A stretch of 6,556 nucleotides of DNA from Omnitrophica bacterium RBG_13_46_9 (GCA_001804045.1 MHFD01000073.1:2635-9190), one strand, 5' to 3'; shown: positions 1-6,002, counted from the first letter of the stretch. Numbers and translations are program-made. The notes: generated from the letters alone by a model not told the origin.

Positions 1-3
1 TTC

Positions 4-45
4 AGAAGTTGCTTTCTTTGCATTTATGCAACCTTTGCAACTTCT
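4..45. repeat. Nested inverted repeat (long hairpin)
   Basis: AGAAGTTGC at 4-12 is perfectly complementary to GCAACTTCT at 37-45. Inside it, TTGCA at 18-22 pairs with TGCAA at 27-31 around a TTTA loop. The two stems are separated by a symmetric 5 by 5 internal loop. No T-run follows on either strand, so it is not an ordinary intrinsic terminator. It could be the 3' end of an upstream unit, a protein-binding palindrome or a dispersed repeat. Confidence 0.6.
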
Positions 46-98
46 AACTGTACCCCAAAACTTCCCCCTGCTACTTATTACCTAACGTGCTATATCGA

Positions 99-151
99 AT
101 CGTCCATCGTCCTTCGTAACGGACCAATAGTTAGCTACGAGCCATGAGCTA
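99..151. repeat. Short degenerate intergenic repeats
   Basis: The heptamer ATCGTCC occurs twice in direct tandem (99-105 and 106-112), followed by a diverged TTCGTAA. Shortly after, TAGCT at 132-136 and AGCTA at 147-151 form an inverted pair flanking two GAGC words. No open frame with coding character covers this stretch. It looks like decayed, low-complexity intergenic repeat DNA; function unknown. Confidence 0.4.
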
Positions 152-178
152 GTTTGAGGCGGCGTTGTAAGTAGGGTG

Positions 179-206
179 TTGTAATATATTCACTATCTGG
201 TATAAT
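179..206 (+). promoter_or_regulatory. Sigma70-type promoter for the DUF523 gene
   Basis: A perfect TATAAT at 201-206 is preceded by TGG, giving an extended -10 element. A 4-of-6 -35 candidate, TTGTAA at 179-184, lies 16 bp upstream. Transcription would start near 213, giving a short leader of about 14 nt. The leader includes AAGGAG at 216-221, five bases before the ATG at 227. The match is by eye only. Confidence 0.6.
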
Positions 207-226
207 AGGCAAGAAAAGGAGCCTAT

Positions 227-652
227 ATGAAGCTTTGCAGCGCATGCCTATTGGGAATAAAGTGCAGGTATGACGGCAAGAAGAAGCCCCATAAAGCAGT
301 TATAGAACTCTCCAAAAAAGTGACATTGTTTCCAGTTTGTCCCGAGCAATTGGGTGGTCTCTCAACGCCGAGGGATCCATCCGAGCGAAAAAGGGGTAAG
401 GTTTTTTCAAAGTCAGACAGGGATGTCACAAAAAACTTTAAAAGGGGAGCGGATGAAACCTTAAAGATAGCCAAGATTCTTGGGATCAAAGAGGCTGTTT
501 TTAAACAGCGAAGCGCTGCCTGTGGCTGTGGTTGGATTTATGACGGAAGCTTCTCCGGCAGGGTCATCGAAGGGAACGGTGTTACGACGGAACTCTTGCG
601 GAAAAACGGTATCAAAGTCATATCAGAAGAAGAAATAGGGCGGTTGTGCTAA
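227..652 (+). CDS. DUF523 family protein (TudS-like iron-sulfur desulfidase fold)
   Basis: The 141-residue product is a complete, single-domain DUF523 protein. Family landmarks in order are SACLLG (residues 5-10), CRYDG (13-17), PVCPEQLGGLSTPR (36-49), VTKNFKRGA (67-75), the RSAACG segment (95-100), IYDGSF (104-109) and the closing GIKVISEEEI (128-137). Characterised DUF523 members (TudS) hold a [4Fe-4S] cluster on three cysteines and remove sulfur from thiouracil. C7, C13 and C99 are the likely ligands here, with E40 of the CPE motif as a probable catalytic residue. The usual RSPSCG motif reads RSAACG, so activity may differ. Extra cysteines occur at 4, 38, 101 and 141. The start is fixed by a strong SD 5 bases upstream. 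The gene stands alone, with no neighbour that suggests its substrate. The family call is firm; the desulfidase role is inferred from the family. The product is probably cytosolic. Confidence 0.92.
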   Translation: MKLCSACLLGIKCRYDGKKKPHKAVIELSKKVTLFPVCPEQLGGLSTPRDPSERKRGKVFSKSDRDVTKNFKRGADETLKIAKILGIKEAVFKQRSAACGCGWIYDGSFSGRVIEGNGVTTELLRKNGIKVISEEEIGRLC

Positions 653-684
653 CTCAATAATTCGGTAGCTATTTAAGATATGGT

Positions 685-733
685 TAAATCCGAAATCCAA
701 AGTACGAAACATTAAGCAATATCTAAATCCGAA
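685..733. repeat. Degenerate TAAATCCGAA intergenic repeat
   Basis: TAAATCCGAA occurs at 685-694 and again at 724-733. A partial copy, AAATCCAA, overlaps the first at 693-700. The AT-rich stretch that follows, to about 795, contains TTGAGTTTAGGACATTTGAATTTT-like text split by other sequence. I remember similar AAATCCGAA-rich elements between genes in several uncultured lineages; that is recollection, not a search. No coding potential is seen here. Confidence 0.45.
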
Positions 734-857
734 TAAACAAAATAGCGCCCTTTTGTTACCCATTTATTTTCTTGAGTTTAGGACATTTGAATTTTCTGCC
801 TTGGCTGAAGAATTTAACGTGTCCGGCAAGCATAAAAACAGTTACCTAATTACTGAG

Positions 858-890
858 CATCAACACAATTTTCTTGATGACCTGTTGGTG
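858..890 (+). promoter_or_regulatory. Two mutually exclusive leader hairpins upstream of DUF456 gene
   Basis: CATCAA at 858-863 pairs perfectly with TTGATG at 874-879. The same left arm, extended to CATCAACA (858-865), also pairs with TGTTGGTG at 883-890, with one G-U pair in RNA. The structures share an arm and cannot coexist. The SD at 899-907 is not sequestered by either. This may be a simple mRNA structure, an operator-like palindrome, or chance. Confidence 0.3.
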
Positions 891-910
891 ACATAAACGG
901 GAGGTGAGCT

Positions 911-1420
911 ATGGAGATATTGGCGCTTGTGGTTTTAATACTTTTTAGCCTAATCGGGTTTGCCGCTATTTTTTTTACCACATTCGGGACTTTCATTATT
1001 CTTGTCGGGTCGGTTCTGTATGCCTTTATGACGGGTTTTGCCATTGTAAGCCTAAAGACGCTTCTGATTTTACTCATATTCTATCTGTGCGGCGAGGTCC
1101 TGGAATATGTCTTTATTATAGTCGGCGCAAAGAAATTCGGCGCTTCTAACCCTGCCGTCGCGGGGGCGATTATAGGCGGCATTGTAGGAGCTATCCTGGG
1201 GCTGGGATTTTTCGGGATGGGGCTTATACCGGGAACATTTCTCGGGATATTTCTGGGCGCCTTCCTTGTAGAGCTTGTTATCCAGAGAGATTTAGTCAAG
1301 TCGCTGAAGGCGGGAGCCGGCGGGGTATTGGGCAGAATCGGCTCGATAGCGGCCAAAGTAATAATAGCTATTATCATGTTTGCGATTTTGGCCTTCGGCA
1401 TAATAAATAGCCCCATCTGA
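911..1420 (+). CDS. DUF456 family integral membrane protein
   Basis: The 169-residue, highly hydrophobic product matches the DUF456 pattern. It has two N-terminal membrane segments (about 3-24 and 27-47) and a third at about 50-71. The family landmark GAKKFGAS follows at 72-79. Next comes a glycine-zipper region (about 84-120) with AGAIIGGIVGAILG, PGTFLG and LGAFLVEL (115-122). An amphipathic KSLKAGAGGVLGR linker (130-142) leads to a last membrane helix (about 146-165). The function of DUF456 proteins is not established. The glycine spacing favours tight helix packing in the inner membrane. The start is set by GGGAGGTGA at 899-907, a near-perfect SD. Neighbours are more than 200 bases away on both sides, so the gene appears monocistronic. 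A weak hairpin downstream at 1505-1516 is the only terminator-like element. Confidence 0.85.
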   Translation: MEILALVVLILFSLIGFAAIFFTTFGTFIILVGSVLYAFMTGFAIVSLKTLLILLIFYLCGEVLEYVFIIVGAKKFGASNPAVAGAIIGGIVGAILGLGFFGMGLIPGTFLGIFLGAFLVELVIQRDLVKSLKAGAGGVLGRIGSIAAKVIIAIIMFAILAFGIINSPI

Positions 1421-1504
1421 TAAGATAAAATCCATCCCGTAAAGGCAGCGGATAAAAAAGAAAGAGATATTTTCACAGGGGCGCGATAAAAAAATTTCAA
1501 GATA

Positions 1505-1526
1505 AGCCTTGAGGCTATAAATTTTT
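1505..1526 (+). terminator. Weak terminator-like hairpin after DUF456 gene
   Basis: AGCC at 1505-1508 and GGCT at 1513-1516 enclose a TTGA loop. After five A/T bases there is a run of five T (1522-1526). The four-base-pair stem is short for an intrinsic terminator, and it overlaps the -35 element of the next promoter. The call is tentative. Confidence 0.22.
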
Positions 1527-1537
1527 AAGGGTATAAT
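1509..1537 (+). promoter_or_regulatory. Sigma70-type promoter of the PC4-like/hydrolase operon
   Basis: TTGAGG (1509-1514) and a perfect TATAAT (1532-1537) are separated by exactly 17 bp, the optimal housekeeping spacing. The predicted start near 1544 gives an untranslated leader of roughly 80 nt before the ATG at 1627. That leader holds a G-rich segment around 1581-1591, then a run of seven T. It ends in a very strong SD, AAGGAGGAGG at 1611-1620. I recognise no named riboswitch in it. Confidence 0.6.
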
Positions 1538-1626
1538 GCTGAAATAATATAAGGGAGAGATTAGTTAAAGCTGTTGCGGTGAACGGGGGAAGCGATTTGT
1601 AATTTTTTTAAAGGAGGAGGTTTAGT

Positions 1627-1863
1627 ATGCCATATGACAGTGGTTTGGACGAGAAGTTATTTTCAAAGGCCTACGAGTTTGAATCAGGGCGATTGACAGT
1701 AAGTGTTTTTTCTTACAATAAAGGAGCCAAGAAACTGCAGATCAGCAGAGAAAATAGAGACGTGCAGGGCGATTTTGTATTTGCTAAACTCGGAAGGATG
1801 AACAAGGACGAGGTGAAAACCATTCTTCCTTTTATGCAGGAAGCGTTGGCTTCCATGGATTAG
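1627..1863 (+). CDS. Small protein resembling PC4-type ssDNA-binding domain
   Basis: The 78-residue product has no signal or membrane segment. Apparent secondary structure is a strand at 22-30 (RLTVSVFSY), a turn at NKGAKK, a strand at 35-41 (KKLQISR), a strand at about 50-55 and a C-terminal helix at 59-76. This order, and the words KKLQISR and KLGRMNKDE, resemble bacterial PC4/Sub1-like domains, which bind single-stranded DNA and act in transcription. The resemblance is judged by eye and is not certain; otherwise it is a conserved-looking hypothetical. Reality of the gene is well supported by one of the strongest SD sequences in the window, six to nine bases before the ATG, and by the promoter upstream. 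It is first in an operon: its stop at 1861-1863 lies six bases before the GTG of the hydrolase gene. If it binds nucleic acid, autoregulation of the pair is possible but unproven. Confidence 0.7.
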   Translation: MPYDSGLDEKLFSKAYEFESGRLTVSVFSYNKGAKKLQISRENRDVQGDFVFAKLGRMNKDEVKTILPFMQEALASMD

Positions 1864-1869
1864 ATTTTT

Positions 1870-2403
1870 GTGCATATGCAACCCGGCGACATATTATTAT
1901 TTAAAGGCGAAGACGGCATATCACGGCTTATTTCGTGGGGGACGGCGAGTAAGTATTCTCATGTCGCGGTCTCTGTATCTCCGGAAATGAACCTTGTAAT
2001 AGAGGCGATGACAAGGGGCGGTGTGAGAGCGGCGGATATAAGGCAGATTAAGCAGAAGTATGATGTATACAGAATAAAATCCGAGTATGCATATAATCAA
2101 TATGAAACAGCCTCGTATTTAGTGAGCAAGCTGAACTTAAAATACGACTATTTGGGCGTAATTTTCCTTGGTTTTTTAAAAGTTCTGTCAAAGATCGGCC
2201 TGCCGCTTGAAGACACAGCCAATATGTGGCAGAAAGAAAAGGATTATTTCTGTTCGGAGCTTTGCTATGAAGCGTTTTTCTTTGGAGGAGGCCTTGATAT
2301 TGTCCCCGATGTTTCCCAGGCCGACATTACCTCGCCGGGCGATATCGCTAAAAGTCATATTATGGAATTGGTTAAAGATCAGCGTGATGAGAACTGGACA
2401 TAA
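1870..2403 (+). CDS. YiiX-like permuted papain-fold (NlpC/P60-type) cysteine hydrolase
   Basis: The product (177 residues from GTG) carries the circularly permuted NlpC/P60 signature found in the YaeF/YiiX group. It opens with QPGDILLF (4-11). The probable catalytic histidine follows at 31 in KYSHVAV, with a candidate third residue E45 in VIEAMTRGGV. The nucleophile is C128 in FCSEL near the C-terminus. Related proteins cleave amide or thioester bonds in peptidoglycan, lipids or proteins; the substrate here is unknown. There is no signal peptide, so it should act in the cytosol or on the inner membrane surface, unlike exported YiiX. The hydrophobic stretch LGVIFLGFLKVL (95-106) could form a membrane contact. 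GTG at 1870 has GGA at 1857-1859 as a faint SD; ATG at 1876 (two residues shorter) is equally possible. With no strong SD and a six-base gap, translation is probably coupled to the PC4-like gene. Confidence 0.8.
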   Translation: MHMQPGDILLFKGEDGISRLISWGTASKYSHVAVSVSPEMNLVIEAMTRGGVRAADIRQIKQKYDVYRIKSEYAYNQYETASYLVSKLNLKYDYLGVIFLGFLKVLSKIGLPLEDTANMWQKEKDYFCSELCYEAFFFGGGLDIVPDVSQADITSPGDIAKSHIMELVKDQRDENWT

Positions 2404-2608
2404 GTCGCCGAAATGTCGGACCATACGACCGGTGACCTGCGCGGCATCCCTGCTTTTCTTTAGGGTGTCATAAACGCAGCGCCCTTTATCGAATGGATTT
2501 GCGCCCCGCACGCCAAAAGCGGGTGGATTTATAAAATCGCCGCAATCGAGAACCCTCTAATAGGTTCGTGAACGGTTTTGCATTTAGCCTGGGAGGGAAC
2601 GAAATAAT
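2404..2608. other. Intergenic gap with small hairpins
   Basis: No gene is supported here. Three small inverted pairs are visible. CCCGC at 2506-2510 is complementary to GCGGG at 2519-2523. GATTT at 2526-2530 is complementary to AAATC at 2534-2538. GAACC and GGTTC flank CTCTAATA at about 2552-2569. None is followed by a T-run, so none makes a convincing terminator. TATAAA at 2530-2535 could be a -10, but no matching -35 is seen. GGGAGG at 2591-2596 is the SD of the nitroreductase gene, at a rather long spacing of 12 bases. Confidence 0.4.
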
Positions 2609-3322
2609 ATGAGGAAAAAGGTATTGTTTCTTGGCATCTTAGCGGTCTTAATACTGGGCGCTATATCTGTGCACACGTATTTTTTTGCCGAATCTCTCCA
2701 GGAAATCGAAGAATCCAAAAAATATATCACGCTTCCTCCCGCTAGACATAAAGGTAATGTTTCGGTCGAAGAAGCCATATTCGGAAGAAGGTCGATACGG
2801 GCTTACACGGCTGAGCCTTTGTCTTTGGAAGAAGTCTCCCAGCTCCTATGGGCAGCGGGTGGCATAACAGTGGATGCCGTTACCGGTCCTACCAGGTCTT
2901 ACCCTTCCGCCGGCGCAATGTATCCGTTAACGATATATTTAGTAGCCGGCAAGGTAAACGGTTTAGAGCCCGGCATTTACCGATATAACTGGCACGATCA
3001 CAGCATCGACCAAGTCAAAGACGGTGACTTCCGCGAGCAGCTGATGCTCGCGTCCCTCGGCCAGAGAATGGTAGGTAACGCGCCAGCGAACATTGTTATT
3101 ACCGCTGTCTATTCCTGGACAGAGCGTCAATACGGGAAACGCGGCGAAGTCCGTTATGTCCCCATGGATACGGGTCATGCCGGCCAGAATGTAGAGCTTC
3201 AGGCCGAGGCGCTGGGTCTGGGGTCCGTAATAGTCGGCGCTTTCAATGACGATGCGGTAAAGGAAGTCCTGGGGATAAAAGACGAAGAACCCCTTTACAT
3301 AATACCCGTGGGTAAAAAGTGA
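2609..3322 (+). CDS. SagB-type nitroreductase/dehydrogenase with N-terminal membrane segment
   Basis: The 237-residue product is a nitroreductase-fold FMN flavoprotein of the SagB/ThcOx type. Motifs in order are RRSIRAYT (60-67, FMN phosphate side), LSLEEVSQLLWAAGGIT (71-87), YPSAGAMYP (98-106), LEPGIYRYN (119-127), GHAGQNVELQAEALGLGS (189-206) and the C-terminal PLYIIPVGK (228-236). SagB enzymes oxidise azolines in peptide natural products, but stand-alone homologues such as this have unknown substrates. No cyclodehydratase or precursor peptide is nearby. Residues 1-3 are basic and 5-21 form a hydrophobic helix ending near YFFAES, so the domain is probably exported or anchored facing outward. 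No twin-arginine motif is present, which is odd for a flavoprotein needing cofactor. The SD GGGAGG lies 12 bases before the ATG. It appears to be a single-gene unit. Confidence 0.9.
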   Translation: MRKKVLFLGILAVLILGAISVHTYFFAESLQEIEESKKYITLPPARHKGNVSVEEAIFGRRSIRAYTAEPLSLEEVSQLLWAAGGITVDAVTGPTRSYPSAGAMYPLTIYLVAGKVNGLEPGIYRYNWHDHSIDQVKDGDFREQLMLASLGQRMVGNAPANIVITAVYSWTERQYGKRGEVRYVPMDTGHAGQNVELQAEALGLGSVIVGAFNDDAVKEVLGIKDEEPLYIIPVGKK

Positions 3323-3627
3323 CGCTCTTTTTATCTATTTGCCAGTTTTCTGCAAAATTCGGCGGCGATTTGTTCCATCTCACGGCGGACTCACAGCAAG
3401 ACCCCGCATTTAAATACTTCTGTCCGTTCTCTGTATTCTAAAGTAGATTAAGATAGACCGCAACAGTATTGCAGCGCCTGTTTTATGGCGCACGGACCAA
3501 AGCGGCATATTGCCTCATCCGAAGTGTGGCCCTGTGTCTTTGCCTGTCTTAAGCGAAGTCGAATAGTGACTCTATGGTCTGTAGCACATGAGAAAGAGCT
3601 GCATTAATCCGCACATGAAATAATTCA
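3323..3627. other. 305-base intergenic region
   Basis: I see no gene on either strand. A hairpin is possible between GCGCC (3474-3478) and GGCGC (3487-3491) around an eight-base T-rich loop; no T-run follows. At 3542-3564 the text GCCTGTC then AAGCGAAGTCGAA resembles a degenerate GAGCGAAGTCGAA-type intergenic repeat known to me from several uncultured lineages. No promoter with good spacing is evident before 3628, and the last 30 bases hold no SD. Confidence 0.45.
3542..3564. repeat. Degenerate AGCGAAGTCGAA-type repeat
   Basis: The segment contains GCCTGTCTT directly followed by AAGCGAAGTCGAA. This is close to the recurring intergenic word CCTGAGCGAAGTCGAAGG that I recall from Chloroflexota, Planctomycetota and related genomes. 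Only one copy is present in the window, so repeat status rests on memory rather than on the sequence. Confidence 0.3.
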
Positions 3628-5958
3628 ATGATGAGAAGACGCGTTATCCTTTCTATATTAGTAACAGGCCTAAGCGGCATTATCGCTGAGGTTCTGCTTT
3701 TGAGAGAATTATTGATAACTTTTTATGGCAACGAATTATCCATCGGGATCATTTTGGCTAACTGGCTTATTCTGGAGGCAATAGGCGCTTTCTTTTTAGG
3801 CAGGAGGATCGAACGCTTGAGCTGGAAAATCGAAGCGTTTGTCCTCCTCACAATAATTTTCTCACTGTCCTTTCCCGCGGCGATATATATTGCCCGGACC
3901 ATAAAAGGGATTATCGGCGTTATACCGGGGGAGGGGTTGGGGTTGGTTCCGATAATGTCCCTTTCTTTTTTAATCCTTTCCGCTGTAAGCATATCTCACG
4001 GGGCGCTGTTTACTTTTGGCTGTAAGATATATTCTCTTTATCCCACCCCAAAAGGCGTATCCGAGAAAGGCGGACACGCTGCCAGCATAGGCAAAGTCTA
4101 CATCTATGAGACACTGGGCACGACTGCCGGCGGTATCGGCTTAACCTTCCTCCTGATCCCATATTTTAATTCTCTGGAAATATCCTTCGCGGTCTCTTTA
4201 CTGAATGTTCTTTTGTGTGTTTATCTTTTGATGCCTCTGTGGAGGAAGGCCCCGATATTCGCCGCCAGGGCCCTTACTGTCGCGTCAGTAATATTCTTAT
4301 TCCTGATCAGTTTTATGCTTCTAAGCGGTCAGGTAGAGAAGATACACCGGCTTTCAATAAAAAACCAATGGAAAGGACAAAAAGTGATTTATTATCGGAA
4401 CTCTATATACGGCAATGTGGCCGTTACCCAAAGAGGGGAACAGTATACCTTTTTCGCCGATGGAGTACCTATAATAAACATACCTGTCCCTGACATAACA
4501 TTTGTGGAGGAATTCGTCCATATTCCCATGCTTTCCCACCCCGATCCGAGAAATATACTTGTCATAAGCGGCGGGGTAGGAGGGGTAATAAATGAGATCC
4601 TGAAATACCCTTCCGTAAAGAGGGTCGATTATGCCGAACTTGACCCTTTGATACTGGAGACGGTAGAGAGATACACCACGCCCTCGACGAAAGCGGAACT
4701 GAGCGATCCAAGAGTAAACGTAGAGCGCATCGACGGCAGGTTTTTTGTCAAAACCACCCCCGACAAATACGATTTGGTTCTGGTAGGCTTATCCAATCCA
4801 TCGGATCTGCAGGTAAACAGATTTTTTACCAGAGAATTTTTCGTTTTAGCCAAAAACAAGTTGAATAAAGAAGGGATGCTGGTAATTAACCTACCGGGTT
4901 CTTTGACTTATTTAGACAAAGAACTGAGAGACTTAAATGCCTGCATTATCAATACGCTTAAGGCCGCATATCCTTATGTGCGCATAATACCCGGCGATAA
5001 CAATCTATTTTTGGCCTCAGCATCCCCGGAAGCGATTTCCGTCACTTATCTTATACTCGCAGATAGATTTAAAGAACGAAACCTTAAAGTCAGCCTCATC
5101 ACACCGGCCTATATAGAATACAAATTGTCACCGGATTGGTTAAATTGGTTCATGAAGTCTCTTGAAGGGGCGACCAGGAAAATTAACCTGGATTTCCTGC
5201 CTATAGGGGTATTCTATAGCGTGTCTTTCTGGAACGCCGTTTTTGCCCCTTATATGCAGAAGGCGTTTAGGGTATTTGAGGCGGTGAGCTTATGGCCGGT
5301 TTTTATTTCGCTTTCATTTTTTACCGTTATCTTTTTGTCGCTTATCCGGAAAACCAGCCGATTAGCCAGATTTAGTATTCCGTTATGCGTAACTACTACC
5401 GGCTTTGCCGGGATGATATTTAACCTCGCCTTAATCTTCGCTTTTCAGGTTCTCTATGGATATGTTTTTCTTTGGATAGGGTTTTTGATCACTATTTTGA
5501 TGTTCGGGATATCGATAGGCGGTTGGGTGATGACTCTTTTTTTAGGGCGCATTAAAAGAGCGGCCATTCCGTTCATAGAAACAGAGCTATCCATAACGCT
5601 TTTTTCCGCGGCGCTCCCATCGGTTTTTTATCTTCTCCGGCCCTATCTCGATCATCCCGCCGCACTATTGCCGCAGATAATATTTTTAGCCCTTTCCTTC
5701 TTCTCAGGCTTTCTTATAGGACTGCAGTTTCCTTTGGCCAACAAGATGTATTTAGACCTTGATATGAGACCTAAAGGTCCGGATCTCGGCGGCACAGCCG
5801 GTTTGCTTTATGGGTCTGACCTGGTTGGCGGCTGGATAGGCGGTATCGTTGGCGGTATCATACTTTTACCTGTTTTAGGGCTTGCGGGGGCCTGTCTGGT
5901 AGCGGCCATGTTTAAAGTATGCAGCGTAATAATATTTGCCAAATCGATATATGGCTAG
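3628..5958 (+). CDS. Polytopic membrane protein with spermidine-synthase-like domain
   Basis: The 776-residue product has three parts. Residues 1-233 form about seven membrane helices (near 6-24, 38-58, 69-89, 106-129, 160-178, 184-204, 215-233). Residues 234 to about 545 form a spermidine-synthase-like Rossmann domain. Residues 554-774 add about six or seven more helices. The soluble domain keeps NSIYGNVAV (258-266), FADGV (276-280), the nucleotide loop SGGVGG (314-319, usually GGGDGG), AELDP (336-340), IDGR (368-371) and NRFFTREFF (397-405). The usual Asp of the DSxDP motif after YDxIxx is absent: the text reads YDLVLVGLSNPS (381-392). Aminopropyl transfer is therefore doubtful. Such fused proteins are common in bacteria and their substrate is unsettled. 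No decarboxylase for S-adenosylmethionine is nearby. The start is weakly supported: ATG at 3628 is followed at once by another ATG, with no SD before either. MMRRR before the first helix fits positive-inside topology. Confidence 0.88.
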   Translation: MMRRRVILSILVTGLSGIIAEVLLLRELLITFYGNELSIGIILANWLILEAIGAFFLGRRIERLSWKIEAFVLLTIIFSLSFPAAIYIARTIKGIIGVIPGEGLGLVPIMSLSFLILSAVSISHGALFTFGCKIYSLYPTPKGVSEKGGHAASIGKVYIYETLGTTAGGIGLTFLLIPYFNSLEISFAVSLLNVLLCVYLLMPLWRKAPIFAARALTVASVIFLFLISFMLLSGQVEKIHRLSIKNQWKGQKVIYYRNSIYGNVAVTQRGEQYTFFADGVPIINIPVPDITFVEEFVHIPMLSHPDPRNILVISGGVGGVINEILKYPSVKRVDYAELDPLILETVERYTTPSTKAELSDPRVNVERIDGRFFVKTTPDKYDLVLVGLSNPSDLQVNRFFTREFFVLAKNKLNKEGMLVINLPGSLTYLDKELRDLNACIINTLKAAYPYVRIIPGDNNLFLASASPEAISVTYLILADRFKERNLKVSLITPAYIEYKLSPDWLNWFMKSLEGATRKINLDFLPIGVFYSVSFWNAVFAPYMQKAFRVFEAVSLWPVFISLSFFTVIFLSLIRKTSRLARFSIPLCVTTTGFAGMIFNLALIFAFQVLYGYVFLWIGFLITILMFGISIGGWVMTLFLGRIKRAAIPFIETELSITLFSAALPSVFYLLRPYLDHPAALLPQIIFLALSFFSGFLIGLQFPLANKMYLDLDMRPKGPDLGGTAGLLYGSDLVGGWIGGIVGGIILLPVLGLAGACLVAAMFKVCSVIIFAKSIYG

Positions 5959-5975
5959 TATACTTTATATAATAC

Positions 5976-6002
5976 AAAATTGTGATATATGCGCATTTTT
6001 TT
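5976..6002 (+). terminator. Weak intrinsic terminator candidate
   Basis: After the stop at 5958, TGTG at 5981-5984 can pair with CGCA at 5992-5995 (one G-U pair), supported outside by AAAA and TTTT. A run of seven T follows at 5996-6002. The stem is short and AT-rich, so efficiency would be low. Position and T-run are right for ending the transcript of the membrane protein gene. Confidence 0.3.

Noticed and set aside
874..897. TTGATG and CATAAA as a promoter for the DUF456 gene
   Set aside because: The spacing of about 12-13 bp is too short for a sigma70 promoter, and the second element would overlap the ribosome binding region.
1081..1500. Minus-strand open frame of 139 codons opposite the DUF456 gene
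   Set aside because: The + strand product matches a known family and has a strong SD. The reverse frame is proline- and isoleucine-rich shadow sequence.
2207..2473. Plus-strand open frame in another reading frame overlapping the hydrolase gene end
   Set aside because: It covers the FCSEL catalytic motif region of the real gene in a different frame. Its product is rich in Arg and Pro with no motif and no SD.
2504..2530. GC-rich hairpin after the hydrolase gene as an intrinsic terminator
   Set aside because: The stem lies 100 bases past the stop and is followed by GGATTTAT rather than a T-run.
2552..2572. GGTTCG near a GAACC stem, possibly the T-arm of a tRNA
   Set aside because: No acceptor stem, anticodon arm or CCA-side pairing could be found at the right spacing on either strand.
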